Below are positions 53,654-62,107 of a stretch of 64,000 nt of DNA, one piece after another. A program made the position numbers and the translations under genes. The notes beneath the pieces are model-generated. The model searched no databases. It saw only the letters and a list, made by a program, of their open reading frames with translations, and was not told the origin of the DNA. Source of the stretch: Alitabrizicola rongguiensis (GTDB lineage Bacteria; Pseudomonadota; Alphaproteobacteria; Rhodobacterales; Rhodobacteraceae); the NCBI RefSeq assembly GCF_021491355.1, contig NZ_JAKENF010000003.1, forward strand, positions 620,001 to 684,000, written 5' to 3'. The stretch's first letter is position 1; each line of letters starts with the position of its first letter.

Positions 53654-54310
53654 ATGAGTGCCGTCATGGATCTGGTCGGGTGGGCGGCAGGCGGCTTCAC
53701 GCTGATCGCCTTCTCGATGAAGACCATGCTGCCGTTAAGGGTGGCGGGTGTCTGCGCAAACCTGTGCTTCATCGCCTACGGGGCCAGCGCCGGGATTCTG
53801 CCCGTGCTGACGCTGCATCTGGCGCTGTTGCCTTTCAACATGTGGCGCCTGGCCGAGCTGTTGGTCCTTCGCCGTCGAACGGCAGAGGCGCGTCGAGGCA
53901 ATCTGCCGCTCGACTGGATCAGCGATATGGTCCGACCAAGAGACTATCCCGACAACGCGGTGATTTTCCGCAAGGGCGCGCCGCCCGACAACCTCTATTA
54001 CCTCGAAAGCGGCCGAGTGCTGCTGGAAGAGGCGGGACTCGAGTTGGGCGCCGGCGAGATCTTCGGCGAGATTGCCTTTTTCAGCGACGCCAAGGAGCGG
54101 ACATTGACGGCCCGCTGTCTTGGTCCCTGCCGCATCGCGCAGATCGGCGAGCGGCAGTTCATGGACCTTTACTACCGCAATCCGGCCTTCGCGCTTTATG
54201 TCGTGCAACTCGTGGCGCGGCGACTCTTGCAGGGCGTCTCGGATCATCCCGAGGCCTATCGTCCCATGTCGGCTACCCGGCCGGATCAGGCCGCTGTCAC
54301 GTCGTACTGA
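53654..54310 (+). CDS. Membrane protein with a cyclic-nucleotide-binding-type domain
   Basis: The 218-residue protein has two or three membrane helices in the first 75 residues (VGWAAGGFTLIAFSM, VAGVCANLCFIAYG, ILPVLTLHLALLPF), a charged linker and then a cNMP-binding domain: DNAVIFRKGAPPDNLYYLESG, then ELGAGEIFGEIAFF, which has the phosphate-binding-cassette Gly-Glu. There is no helix-turn-helix. The architecture suggests a membrane sensor rather than a transcription factor. The end overlaps the convergent FAD monooxygenase gene by 25 bp. Confidence 0.75.
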   Translation: MSAVMDLVGWAAGGFTLIAFSMKTMLPLRVAGVCANLCFIAYGASAGILPVLTLHLALLPFNMWRLAELLVLRRRTAEARRGNLPLDWISDMVRPRDYPDNAVIFRKGAPPDNLYYLESGRVLLEEAGLELGAGEIFGEIAFFSDAKERTLTARCLGPCRIAQIGERQFMDLYYRNPAFALYVVQLVARRLLQGVSDHPEAYRPMSATRPDQAAVTSY

Positions 54311-55446
54311 TAGACCCAGTCGAAGCGGCTGAGGGCAAAGCGCGGGGCGAGCTTGCCGCCGATCTTTAGCGCCAGATGCGCGGCATCGCGCAAGGGGCCG
54401 GACAGGTGATAGGCATGGGCGTTGCGGTTCGCTGCCTCAACAATCCGGCGGCACCGCGCCTCGCGCGCCTGTTGGTACGCCGCCAGTCCCTCCTCTAGGG
54501 AAGAAGCGCCTGCAAGCCGGTCGGCCAGAACCCAGGCATCCTCGAGCGCCATGTTCGCGCCCTGAGCCAGAAAGGGAAGCGTCGGGTGCGCTGCATCGCC
54601 CAGAATGGCGGCTCTGCCGCGATACCATGTCTTTGCGACCGGATGGCGGAAAAGGCCCCAGAGCCAGACCTGCTCTGCCTGTTCCAGCCAGTTGAGCACC
54701 CGGGGTGCGAAGGTCTCGAATGCCAGGCGCAGTTCCATCGGATCGTCCCGCATCGACCAGCTTTCCTCGGTCCAGCGTCGGCGTTCCTCGATCGCCACGA
54801 TATTGCGCAGCGCGCCGCCTCGCAGGGGATAACTGACCAGATGGCGCCCTTCGCCCATGAAGACTTCGGCAACCGCAGGCGCTTCGGTTTCGCAGGGAAT
54901 CAGTGTGCGCCAAGCCACCTGATTGGTGAAGGCCAGCGTGGCCGGGCCATTGAGCGCGGCACGCGTCTTGGAATGCAGTCCATCCGCCCCGATCAGCAGC
55001 CCAACGGAAATGCTGGCTCCCTGGCGGGTGGTCAGGACCGGCGTGTCGCCGGACAGATCGACCGTTTCGATCTGTTGCAGGAGACGGACCTGCGCGCCTG
55101 CGGACCGGGCCCCTTCCGCCAGAATCGCAATCAGGTCGGCGCGGTGAAGGAAACGATAGTCGCGCCCCGACAGATCCATCCGCAGCACCCGTTCATCGGA
55201 CAAACCGTCCCGAAGATCGACTGCCTCGGCCGTGAGACCGGCGGTTTCCAATTCTTGCCCAAGCCCGAGCGCGCGCATCACGGCCGCCCCGTTGGGCGAA
55301 ATCTGCAGGCCCGCGCCCACTTCCCGCAAGGCCTCGGCCTGTTCCAGAACGGTGACCGACGCGCCTTGCAGCGCCAAGGCTCTGGCCGCCGCAAGTCCGG
55401 CAATCCCTGCCCCGAGGATGGTAATCTCCTGGCCGTTCAGGCTCAT
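54286..55446 (-). CDS. FAD-dependent monooxygenase (salicylate hydroxylase type)
   Basis: The 386-residue flavoprotein has the FAD-binding GxGxxG at ITILGAGIAGLAAARALAL, the DG motif LLIGADGLHSKTRA and the GD motif LGDAAHPTLPFLAQGANMALEDA. This places it with group A aromatic hydroxylases and related FAD monooxygenases such as salicylate or 3-hydroxybenzoate 6-hydroxylases. The true substrate is not known. No ring-cleavage genes are nearby. It is convergent with the cNMP-domain gene. Confidence 0.88.
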   Translation of the reverse strand: MSLNGQEITILGAGIAGLAAARALALQGASVTVLEQAEALREVGAGLQISPNGAAVMRALGLGQELETAGLTAEAVDLRDGLSDERVLRMDLSGRDYRFLHRADLIAILAEGARSAGAQVRLLQQIETVDLSGDTPVLTTRQGASISVGLLIGADGLHSKTRAALNGPATLAFTNQVAWRTLIPCETEAPAVAEVFMGEGRHLVSYPLRGGALRNIVAIEERRRWTEESWSMRDDPMELRLAFETFAPRVLNWLEQAEQVWLWGLFRHPVAKTWYRGRAAILGDAAHPTLPFLAQGANMALEDAWVLADRLAGASSLEEGLAAYQQAREARCRRIVEAANRNAHAYHLSGPLRDAAHLALKIGGKLAPRFALSRFDWVYQYDVTAA

Positions 55447-55545
55447 GCTGTCCCCCGGAATGCAAATGGCGCCGGACCTGCGAAGGGTCCGGCGCCAATT
55501 ATCCGTTGCATTGATCCTGCCTCAAGCAGATTGCGACCAGAGCGA

Positions 55546-55968
55546 TCAATCGTCGCGGTGAACCTTCTCGCGCCGCTCGTGCTTCTCTTGAGCTTCGAGC
55601 GTCATGGTCGCGATCGGGCGGGCGTCGAGACGCTTCAGCGAGATCGGTTCACCCGTCATCTCGCAATAGCCGTATTCGCCGTTCTCGATCCGCCGCAGTG
55701 CGGCGTCGATCTTGGCGACCAGCTTGCGCTGGCGGTCGCGGGTCCTGAGTTCCAGCGCCCGGTCCGTCTCTTCGCTGGCCCGATCGGTGATGTCGGGTAC
55801 GTTGCGGGCCGAATCCTGGAGGTTGTCGATGGTCTCGGCACTCTGGTCGAGAAGTTCCTGCTTCCACGTCACCAGCTTGCGGCGGAAGTATTCGAGTTGC
55901 CGTTCGTTCATGAACGGCTCGTCCTCGGCCGGGCGGTAGTCGTCGGGCAGAAAGACTTCGGCTTTCAT
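55546..55968 (-). CDS. dksA: RNA polymerase-binding transcription factor DksA
   Basis: The 140-residue coiled-coil factor binds the secondary channel of RNA polymerase and works with ppGpp. The N-terminal part KAEVFLPDDYRPAEDEPFM is the alphaproteobacterial type, and the coiled-coil tip region is DITDRASEETDRALEL. The zinc-finger region GYCEMTGEPIS then RPIATMT keeps only one of the four classical cysteines, as in many alphaproteobacterial DksA. ATG 55968 has GGAG upstream; ATG 56019 gives 17 extra residues and is possible. Confidence 0.92.
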   Translation of the reverse strand: MKAEVFLPDDYRPAEDEPFMNERQLEYFRRKLVTWKQELLDQSAETIDNLQDSARNVPDITDRASEETDRALELRTRDRQRKLVAKIDAALRRIENGEYGYCEMTGEPISLKRLDARPIATMTLEAQEKHERREKVHRDD

Positions 55969-56170
55969 CACGGCTTTCTCCTGCAGACCGGAGAGTGCGG
56001 AAACGGTGTTCGTACTCATCCGGCATCCCTTCGGGCGCTGCCATATCCCATGACCGGGGGATTGTCACTAGCTGTTGGGGCCGGGTTGCGGCGGAATGGG
56101 GGCATGGGTATGGTCTTTGCGTCCGCCGAGCCCAATCTATGGATGGTTCGGCGCAACCCCCGGGTGTTTC

Positions 56171-57010
56171 ATGCGTTTTTCCTCGACCGATGCCTATATT
56201 GCTTCCGCCGACCTCGCCGTGGCGGTCAATGCCGCCGTGGCACTGGAGCGGCCGCTCCTGGTCAAGGGGGAACCCGGCACCGGAAAGACCGAGCTCGCGC
56301 GCCAGGTGGCGCAGTCGCTCGGGCTGCCGATCCTTGAATGGCATGTGAAAAGCACGACCAAGGCCCAGCAGGGGCTTTACGAATACGATGCCGTCAGTCG
56401 TCTGCGCGACAGCCAGCTTGGCGACGAGCGGGTGCATGACGTGGCCAACTACATCCGCCGCGGCAAGCTCTGGCAGGCCTTTACCGCCCCCGGCAAGGTG
56501 GTGCTGCTGATCGACGAGATCGACAAGGCCGATATCGAGTTCCCGAACGACCTGCTTCAGGAACTCGACCGGATGGAGTTCCATGTCTACGAGACCGGCG
56601 AGACCGTGCGGGCGCAACATCGCCCGGTGGTCATCATCACCTCGAACAACGAGAAGGACCTGCCCGACGCCTTCCTGCGCCGCTGCTTCTTCCACTACAT
56701 CCGTTTCCCCGATCTCGAGACGATGAAACAGATTGTCGGTGTGCACTTCCCCGGCATCAAGGACCAGCTTCTCACCGTCGCGCTCACCCAGTTCTACGAG
56801 GTGCGGGATACGCCGGGCCTGAAGAAGAAGCCCTCCACCAGTGAGGTGCTCGACTGGCTGAAGCTCCTGCTCGCCGAGGACCTCAAGCCAGAGGATCTGC
56901 GCCGCGATGGGAAGAACGCTCTGCCCAAACTCCATGGTGCGCTGCTCAAGACAGAACAGGACCTGCACCTTTTTGAACGGCTCGCCTTCATGGCGCGGGC
57001 GGGGCGCTGA
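56171..57010 (+). CDS. MoxR-family AAA+ ATPase
   Basis: The 279-residue ATPase has Walker A VKGEPGTGKTELARQ, Walker B VLLIDEIDKADIEF, sensor 1 IITSNNEKDLPDAFLRRC and a C-terminal lid domain. MoxR ATPases act as chaperones for metal-containing or membrane complexes and normally pair with a von Willebrand factor A (vWA) protein. Here the vWA partner is at 59621, separated by three genes. ATG 56171 matches other MoxR N-termini; the frame extends 32 codons upstream without support. Confidence 0.92.
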   Translation: MRFSSTDAYIASADLAVAVNAAVALERPLLVKGEPGTGKTELARQVAQSLGLPILEWHVKSTTKAQQGLYEYDAVSRLRDSQLGDERVHDVANYIRRGKLWQAFTAPGKVVLLIDEIDKADIEFPNDLLQELDRMEFHVYETGETVRAQHRPVVIITSNNEKDLPDAFLRRCFFHYIRFPDLETMKQIVGVHFPGIKDQLLTVALTQFYEVRDTPGLKKKPSTSEVLDWLKLLLAEDLKPEDLRRDGKNALPKLHGALLKTEQDLHLFERLAFMARAGR

Positions 57011-57115
57011 TAGCCCGGGTTCGAGACGCCCCCGGCCCATTGACTTCCCCTCCCCACGGGTCCGTCATGAGGGAAATAACCGGGCGGCGCGACTCGCCCG
57101 AGAAACGGGCAGCCC

Positions 57116-58042
57116 ATGAACCAGACCGCAAACCTCGTGATCCGTCGCCTCGAACCGGGTGACGAAGCCGAGTGGCGCCGGCTCTGGACGGGCTATCTCG
57201 ACTATTACGAGACGAAACTGCCCGAGGCGATCTATGCGATCACCTTTGCCCGGCTGCTGGCCGCTGGCCCGAAGGAATTCCAGGGACGGATCGCGCTTCT
57301 CGACGGCAAACCCGTCGGTCTTGTGCATTTCCTGTTCCACCGCTCGTCCTGGAAGGTGGAAGATGTCTGTTATCTGCAGGACCTCTTCACCGACACCTCC
57401 GCCCGTGGGCAGGGCGTGGCGCGGGCATTGATCTCGCGGGTCTATGCCGAGGCGGACGCAGCCGGCTGCCCATCGGTTTATTGGTTCACGCAGGACTTCA
57501 ACACGACGGCGCGGCTGCTCTACGACCGGATCGGTGTGGAAACGCCCTTCATCCGCTACAGCCGCCCTGCCCCCTTCACGACCCCACCGGCGCGGGGCGG
57601 AGCGATCATTCGTCCGCTGTGCTCGGCTGATGAGCCGCAATGGCGTGAGTTGTGGAAAGGCTACCTGACCTTCTATGAAACCGCCCTTCCCGACGAAGTG
57701 ACGGATGCGACGTTTGCGCGGCTTCAGTCCGATGATCCCGACGAAATGCGCGGGCGCGTGGCAGAGGTTTCCGGCCGCCTGGTCGGGATGGTCCATTACG
57801 TCCGCCATCGTCATTGCTGGCGTGATGAAAAGGTGACCTATCTTCAGGATCTTTTCGCTCTGCCCGAGACACGTGGCACCGGTCTTGGCCGGGCCCTGAT
57901 CGAGGCGGTGTATCGCGAGGCTGACCTCAGCGGATCGCCCATGGTTTACTGGCTGACGGCCAGAAGCAACGCAACCGCGCGACAGCTTTACGACAGGATC
58001 GGCGTACTGACACCCTTCATCGAATACGACCGCCCGGAATGA
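57116..58042 (+). CDS. Protein with two GNAT acetyltransferase domains
   Basis: The 308-residue protein has two homologous GNAT domains of about 150 residues. Domain 1 has VCYLQDLFTDTSARGQGVARALI; domain 2 has VTYLQDLFALPETRGTGLGRALI, each with the acetyl-CoA pyrophosphate-binding loop (RGQGVA or RGTGLG). They also share YDRIGVETPFIRYSRP/YDRIGVLTPFIEYDRP. The repeat comes from an internal duplication. Substrates are unknown. It lies between MoxR and the DUF2927 gene, which it overlaps by four bases. Confidence 0.88.
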   Translation: MNQTANLVIRRLEPGDEAEWRRLWTGYLDYYETKLPEAIYAITFARLLAAGPKEFQGRIALLDGKPVGLVHFLFHRSSWKVEDVCYLQDLFTDTSARGQGVARALISRVYAEADAAGCPSVYWFTQDFNTTARLLYDRIGVETPFIRYSRPAPFTTPPARGGAIIRPLCSADEPQWRELWKGYLTFYETALPDEVTDATFARLQSDDPDEMRGRVAEVSGRLVGMVHYVRHRHCWRDEKVTYLQDLFALPETRGTGLGRALIEAVYREADLSGSPMVYWLTARSNATARQLYDRIGVLTPFIEYDRPE

Positions 58043-59430
58043 CCATTCCGCGCCATTTGGTCAGGTTCACCGCGCTGATCCTGACGCTTGCCCTGTCCGC
58101 CTGCGTCGCGCCCGAGACGACGAAGCGCTCGCAGATGCCGCAGATCGCCCTTCCGCCGATGAAGACATTCCCGGTCGTGGCCGCCCCGCCGCCTGGTCGG
58201 AGCAATGCCAGCATTGCCCGCGACCTGATCGAGCTTGAATTCCGCATGGAAACCGGGCGCGATCTGGGGGTTCTGACCCGCTTCGAAGGTCCGATTACCG
58301 TCACCCTGACTGGCGACGTCCCCGACATCGCGCCGATCGAACTTGATCAACTGCTCGGGCGGCTACGGCACGAGGCGGGCCTCGACATCTCGCGGGTGGG
58401 CGAGGGCCCTGCCTCGATCACCGTCGACTTCCTGCCAAGGGCTAAGCTGCACGGTCTGGTGCCCCAGGCTGCCTGCTTTGTGGTGCCTCGCGTCACGGGC
58501 TGGGACGACTACAAGGCGGCGCGCCGCAGCGATCGGGTGGATTGGCGCACCCTGACCGTGCGCGACCGGGCAACGATCTTCGTGCCGTCCGACACCGGCC
58601 CGCAGGAACTGCGCGATTGCCTGCACGAGGAACTGGCCCAGGCGCTCGGACCATTGAACGACCTCTACCGGCTGACGGACTCCGTCTTCAACGACGACAA
58701 CTTCCGCAACGTGTTGACCGGATTCGACATGCTGGCGCTGAAGGTTCATTACGCGCCCGAGATGCACAACGGCATGACAGAAGCGGACTATGCAGCCGCC
58801 CTGCCCCGGGTCTTGCAGCGGCTCAATCCCGGTGGCGGCAAAGGTCGACCCTTGCCCCCCGATCCGACGCCCATGGAATGGAAAGACGCGATCGAGACCG
58901 CTCTCGGCCCTACGGGGACACTCACCTCACGCAGGCGAGCCGCCGCGCGGGCAGTCGAGCTTGCCCGCAACGAGGGGTGGCAGGACTCGCGCCTGGCCTT
59001 CAGCTATTTCGCCTTCGGCCGTCTCAGCCTTGCCGATGAAATCGAGCTTGCCGTCATGGCGCTGCTCGAGGCGCGCTACGACTATGCTCAGCTTCCTGGC
59101 ACCGACATTCAGGTCGCCCATATCGACATGCAGATGGCGGCCCTCGCCCTGTCGCTTGGGCAGGCAGATGATGTCCTCGCGCTGACCTCGCGCGCCATTC
59201 CTGCGGCGCGCAAGGCCCAGAACGCCGCCCTGCTTTCGACGCTGCTGATGTTGCGGGCCGAAGGGATGGAGCTCAAGGGACGCAAATCAGAGGCGAGGGC
59301 ACTGCGCCTCGACAGCCTGAGCTGGGCGCGCTATGGCTTCGGCACGGATGAGGAAGCGGTGCTGCGCATGGGCGAGATCGCCGCGCTCGCCCCGGTGACG
59401 CAAGTCGGCGCGGATGACGCAAGACCCTGA
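58039..59430 (+). CDS. DUF2927 lipoprotein, possible zincin
   Basis: The 463-residue protein has a lipoprotein signal (lipobox LSAC near residue 21) and a DUF2927 domain. The best-conserved part is DCLHEELAQALGPLND (about residues 195-210), where HEE-x2-Q resembles a metal-binding HExxx motif in a helix. The C-terminal third is helical and repeat-like. No enzyme activity is known for the family. ATG 58039 overlaps the double-GNAT stop (ATGA), so the two are coupled. Confidence 0.8.
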   Translation: MTIPRHLVRFTALILTLALSACVAPETTKRSQMPQIALPPMKTFPVVAAPPPGRSNASIARDLIELEFRMETGRDLGVLTRFEGPITVTLTGDVPDIAPIELDQLLGRLRHEAGLDISRVGEGPASITVDFLPRAKLHGLVPQAACFVVPRVTGWDDYKAARRSDRVDWRTLTVRDRATIFVPSDTGPQELRDCLHEELAQALGPLNDLYRLTDSVFNDDNFRNVLTGFDMLALKVHYAPEMHNGMTEADYAAALPRVLQRLNPGGGKGRPLPPDPTPMEWKDAIETALGPTGTLTSRRRAAARAVELARNEGWQDSRLAFSYFAFGRLSLADEIELAVMALLEARYDYAQLPGTDIQVAHIDMQMAALALSLGQADDVLALTSRAIPAARKAQNAALLSTLLMLRAEGMELKGRKSEARALRLDSLSWARYGFGTDEEAVLRMGEIAALAPVTQVGADDARP

Positions 59431-59617
59431 TCCGAAAGGGAAAGGCAAAGCGATGATTATCCTGAGCGCCGCAGTCTTCGGCATCCTCCTTGGCGTGCGT
59501 ACCGCCCGGCAGCGTGGGGGACGACCGATTGACCAATGGCATTACGGCGCGGCCTTCGGCATCGCCTTCGCGGTGATCGGCGTCATCGTCACGGTGATCG
59601 TCAGCCGGGTGACCTGA
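59414..59617 (+). CDS. Small two-helix membrane protein
   Basis: The 67-residue protein overlaps the end of the DUF2927 gene by 17 bp and ends three bases before the vWA gene. It has a short charged N-terminus, then two hydrophobic segments (AMIILSAAVFGILLGV and FGIAFAVIGVIVTVIVS) separated by a hinge rich in Arg and Gly. I do not recognise a family. Its place inside the operon suggests it is expressed with the DUF2927-vWA genes. Confidence 0.7.
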   Translation: MTQDPDPKGKGKAMIILSAAVFGILLGVRTARQRGGRPIDQWHYGAAFGIAFAVIGVIVTVIVSRVT

Positions 59618-59620
59618 GCC

Positions 59621-60805
59621 ATGTTCCTGCCCTTCCTCGACGCACTCAGGCGGAAGGGGGTGCCGGTATCGCTCCGGGAATATCTGACGTTCCTCGAAGG
59701 TATGGCGGCGGGGCTTGTGACCTATGACGCGGATGGGTTCTACTACCTTGCCCGCAGTGCGATGGTGAAAGACGAACGCCACATCGACCGCTTCGATCAG
59801 GCCTTTGCCGAGTGCTTTGCCGGGCTCGAGGCGATCACGCCTGAACAGGTGCTGGAGGCCGTCGACCTGCCGCGCGAATGGCTTGAGAAGCTCGCCGAAC
59901 GCTTCCTCACCGAAGAGGAAAAGGCCCAGATCGAGGCGCTTGGTGGTTACGACAAGCTGATCGAGACCCTTCGCCAGCGGCTTGCGGAGCAGAAGGGCCG
60001 CCATCAGGGCGGCAACAAGTGGATCGGAACCGCAGGAACCAGCCCCTTTGGCGCGCAGGGCTACAATCCCGAAGGTGTGCGTATCGGCCAGCAGGAAAGC
60101 CGCCACCAGCGCGCGGTGAAAGTGTGGGACAAGCGCGAATTCCGCGATCTCGACGATCAGGTCGAAATCGGCACCCGCTCGATCAAGGTGGCACTTCGAC
60201 GGCTGCGCAAATGGGCGCGTGACGGTGCGGTGGACGAACTGGATCTCGACGGCACCATCCGCGCTACGGCGGAACATGGCTGGCTGGATGTCCAGACCCG
60301 GCCCGAGCGCCGCAACGCGGTCAAGGTGATGCTGTTTCTGGACGTGGGCGGCTCGATGGATGCCCATGTGAAGGTTGTGGAGGAGCTGTTCTCGGCAGCG
60401 AAGTCCGAGTTCCGGCACCTGAAGCACTATTACTTCCACAACTGCATCTACGAAGGCGTCTGGACCGAAAACCTGCGCCGGTGGGATAGGCAGACGCCGA
60501 CCTGGGAACTGTTGCGCAGCTTTGGGCCGGACTGGAAGGCGATCTTCGTCGGCGATGCGTCCATGAGCCCCTACGAAATCCTGCACCCCGGCGGCGCGAA
60601 CGAACACTGGAACGAGGAGTCCGGGCAGGTTTGGCTGGAGCGGGTCCGCACACATTGGCCATCCAGCCTTTGGATCAATCCGGTACCAGAGCGCTATTGG
60701 GGACACACTCACTCGATCCGCCTGATCCGCGACATCTTCGAGAACCGGATGGTGCCGATGACGCTCGACGGATTGTCTCGGGGGATCAAGGAACTGGCGC
60801 GGTGA
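59621..60805 (+). CDS. vWA-domain protein of the CoxE/DUF58-like group
   Basis: The 394-residue cytosolic protein carries a von Willebrand A domain in its C-terminal half. The metal-ion site reads FLDVGGSMDAH, which is D-x-G-x-S rather than the usual D-x-S-x-S, as in many CoxE-type proteins. N-terminal marks are FLDALRRKGVPVSLREYLTF, and AGTSPFGAQGYNPEGVRIG occurs just before the vWA domain. It is the expected partner of the MoxR ATPase at 56171. Its stop overlaps the GTG of the next gene. Confidence 0.9.
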   Translation: MFLPFLDALRRKGVPVSLREYLTFLEGMAAGLVTYDADGFYYLARSAMVKDERHIDRFDQAFAECFAGLEAITPEQVLEAVDLPREWLEKLAERFLTEEEKAQIEALGGYDKLIETLRQRLAEQKGRHQGGNKWIGTAGTSPFGAQGYNPEGVRIGQQESRHQRAVKVWDKREFRDLDDQVEIGTRSIKVALRRLRKWARDGAVDELDLDGTIRATAEHGWLDVQTRPERRNAVKVMLFLDVGGSMDAHVKVVEELFSAAKSEFRHLKHYYFHNCIYEGVWTENLRRWDRQTPTWELLRSFGPDWKAIFVGDASMSPYEILHPGGANEHWNEESGQVWLERVRTHWPSSLWINPVPERYWGHTHSIRLIRDIFENRMVPMTLDGLSRGIKELAR

Positions 60806-61134
60806 CCAGGGAGAGCTTGCCGCGATGGGTCCTGCCGGCCTTCGTGGTTGCCGCGGCGGCGACGCTTGCTTTCGGGGGCATCCTGCTGTGGCATGTGCTG
60901 CGTCCCGAACCGCCGGCCGGACCGGTGCAAGACTGGATGACACCCGGCCTGATCGCGCATGTCTACGACCTGCCCAAGTCCGAGATGGAAGCGATCTTCG
61001 GAGAGCCGCAAAGGGATGGCACCAGGAAAAGCGCCAGGACCCTGGCCGAGATTGCCAAGGTTCAGGGGCTGGCCCCGGAGGAGCTTGTCGCCAGGGTGCA
61101 GGCGGCGGTCGACGCCAACAAGGCGCGGCAATGA
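60802..61134 (+). CDS. Small single-helix membrane protein, DedA partner copy 1
   Basis: The 110-residue protein starts at GTG 60802, overlapping the vWA stop (GTGA), and its stop overlaps the next ATG (ATGA). One helix near residues 9-30 (WVLPAFVVAAAATLAFGGILLW, in part) is followed by the motif PVQDWMTPGLIAHVYDLP and a helical end with LAEIAKVQGLAPEELVARVQ. A homologous protein with PVEDWMSP is encoded at 61778-62107, again directly before a DedA gene. The soluble part may fold as a small helical domain. I know no function. Confidence 0.8.
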   Translation: MTRESLPRWVLPAFVVAAAATLAFGGILLWHVLRPEPPAGPVQDWMTPGLIAHVYDLPKSEMEAIFGEPQRDGTRKSARTLAEIAKVQGLAPEELVARVQAAVDANKARQ

Positions 61135-61733
61135 TCGACTCGCTCTACGGCCTTGTGCCCACGCACGGCCCGGGCGTGCTGTTTCTTGCGACCTTCCTGT
61201 CGTGTCTGGCCTTACCGATCCCCTCGTCGCTGTTGATGATGGCGGCGGGCGCCTTTGTCGCATCGGGCGACCTGGCCGCCCTTTCCGTCCTGAGCGCGGC
61301 GCTGGCAGGGGCGCTGATCGGCGACCAGACCGGTTATGGTGCAGGTCGCCTCGGAGGAGCGATGCTGTGGCGGCGCCTGGCGAACAGCCCGACTTCGGGT
61401 CCGATGCTGCGAAAGGCCGCCGATGCGCTTGATCGTCGGGCGACGGCAACGGTGTACTTCAGCCGCTGGCTGGTCAGCGCTCTTGGGCCATACGTCAACT
61501 TTGCCGCCGGCGCGACGCAGGTGAACTGGCGGCGCTTCTCGCTGGCCAGCCTGCTGGGCGAATCGACCTGGGTCCTGCTCTATGTCGGGCTGGGCTATGT
61601 CTTCGCAGCCCAGCTCGACCAGATGGGCGAGACCGTGATTCCCGCGATCGGCTTCCTGGGGGCGGGCATGGTGACGCTGCTTCTGGGCCGGGCGATCTGG
61701 CAATGGTGGCGAAGCAGGACCTCTTCCCTCTGA
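61131..61733 (+). CDS. DedA-family membrane protein, copy 1
   Basis: The 200-residue integral membrane protein belongs to the DedA (SNARE-associated, VTT) family, whose members flip or recycle undecaprenyl phosphate and phospholipids across the membrane. Typical parts are LSCLALPIPSSLLMMAAGAF, GALIGDQTGYGAGRLGG and FSRWLVSALGPYVNFAAGA, with the conserved arginine and the proline-glycine hairpins. It is coupled by ATGA to the preceding small membrane protein. A second pair follows. Confidence 0.9.
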   Translation: MIDSLYGLVPTHGPGVLFLATFLSCLALPIPSSLLMMAAGAFVASGDLAALSVLSAALAGALIGDQTGYGAGRLGGAMLWRRLANSPTSGPMLRKAADALDRRATATVYFSRWLVSALGPYVNFAAGATQVNWRRFSLASLLGESTWVLLYVGLGYVFAAQLDQMGETVIPAIGFLGAGMVTLLLGRAIWQWWRSRTSSL

Positions 61734-61777
61734 CGCCAGGCTTGATCGGGCCCGCCGTGTCGGCGAATGATGACGGC

Positions 61778-62107
61778 ATGACATCTCCGCCATCTGCCAC
61801 GCCCCTGACGCTTCGGTTGATCTTCTGGGTAAGCCTCGCTCTCGGGCTGGCCTTCGCCGCCGATGCAGCGTGGCGCATCCTGAACGACGACGGACGGCGA
61901 CCGGTCGAGGACTGGATGAGCCCGCGCCATGTCATGGCTGTGTTCCATGTGCCCGAAACAGACCTTGGCCGCATCCTTGGCTTCCCGCCCGGCGCCCCGC
62001 CCTTCGCCTCGATCCGCGACCTTGCCCAAGCGCAGGGGCGTAGCGTGGCCGAGGTGATGGCCGAAATCCAGGCAGCGGCCGATGCCCATGCCGGGGATGG
62101 TCCGTGA
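61778..62107 (+). CDS. Small single-helix membrane protein, DedA partner copy 2
   Basis: The 109-residue protein is a paralogue of the one at 60802: one membrane helix (LIFWVSLALGLAFAADAAW), then RRPVEDWMSPRHVMAVFHVP and a helical end with LAQAQGRSVAEVMAEIQ. Shared positions include PV[QE]DWM[ST]P, a later V-[YF]-x-[LV]-P and an AQxQG-like stretch. The ATG at 61778 gives nearly the same length as copy 1; an in-frame ATG at 61703 overlapping the DedA gene is an alternative. Function is unknown. Confidence 0.78.
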   Translation: MTSPPSATPLTLRLIFWVSLALGLAFAADAAWRILNDDGRRPVEDWMSPRHVMAVFHVPETDLGRILGFPPGAPPFASIRDLAQAQGRSVAEVMAEIQAAADAHAGDGP

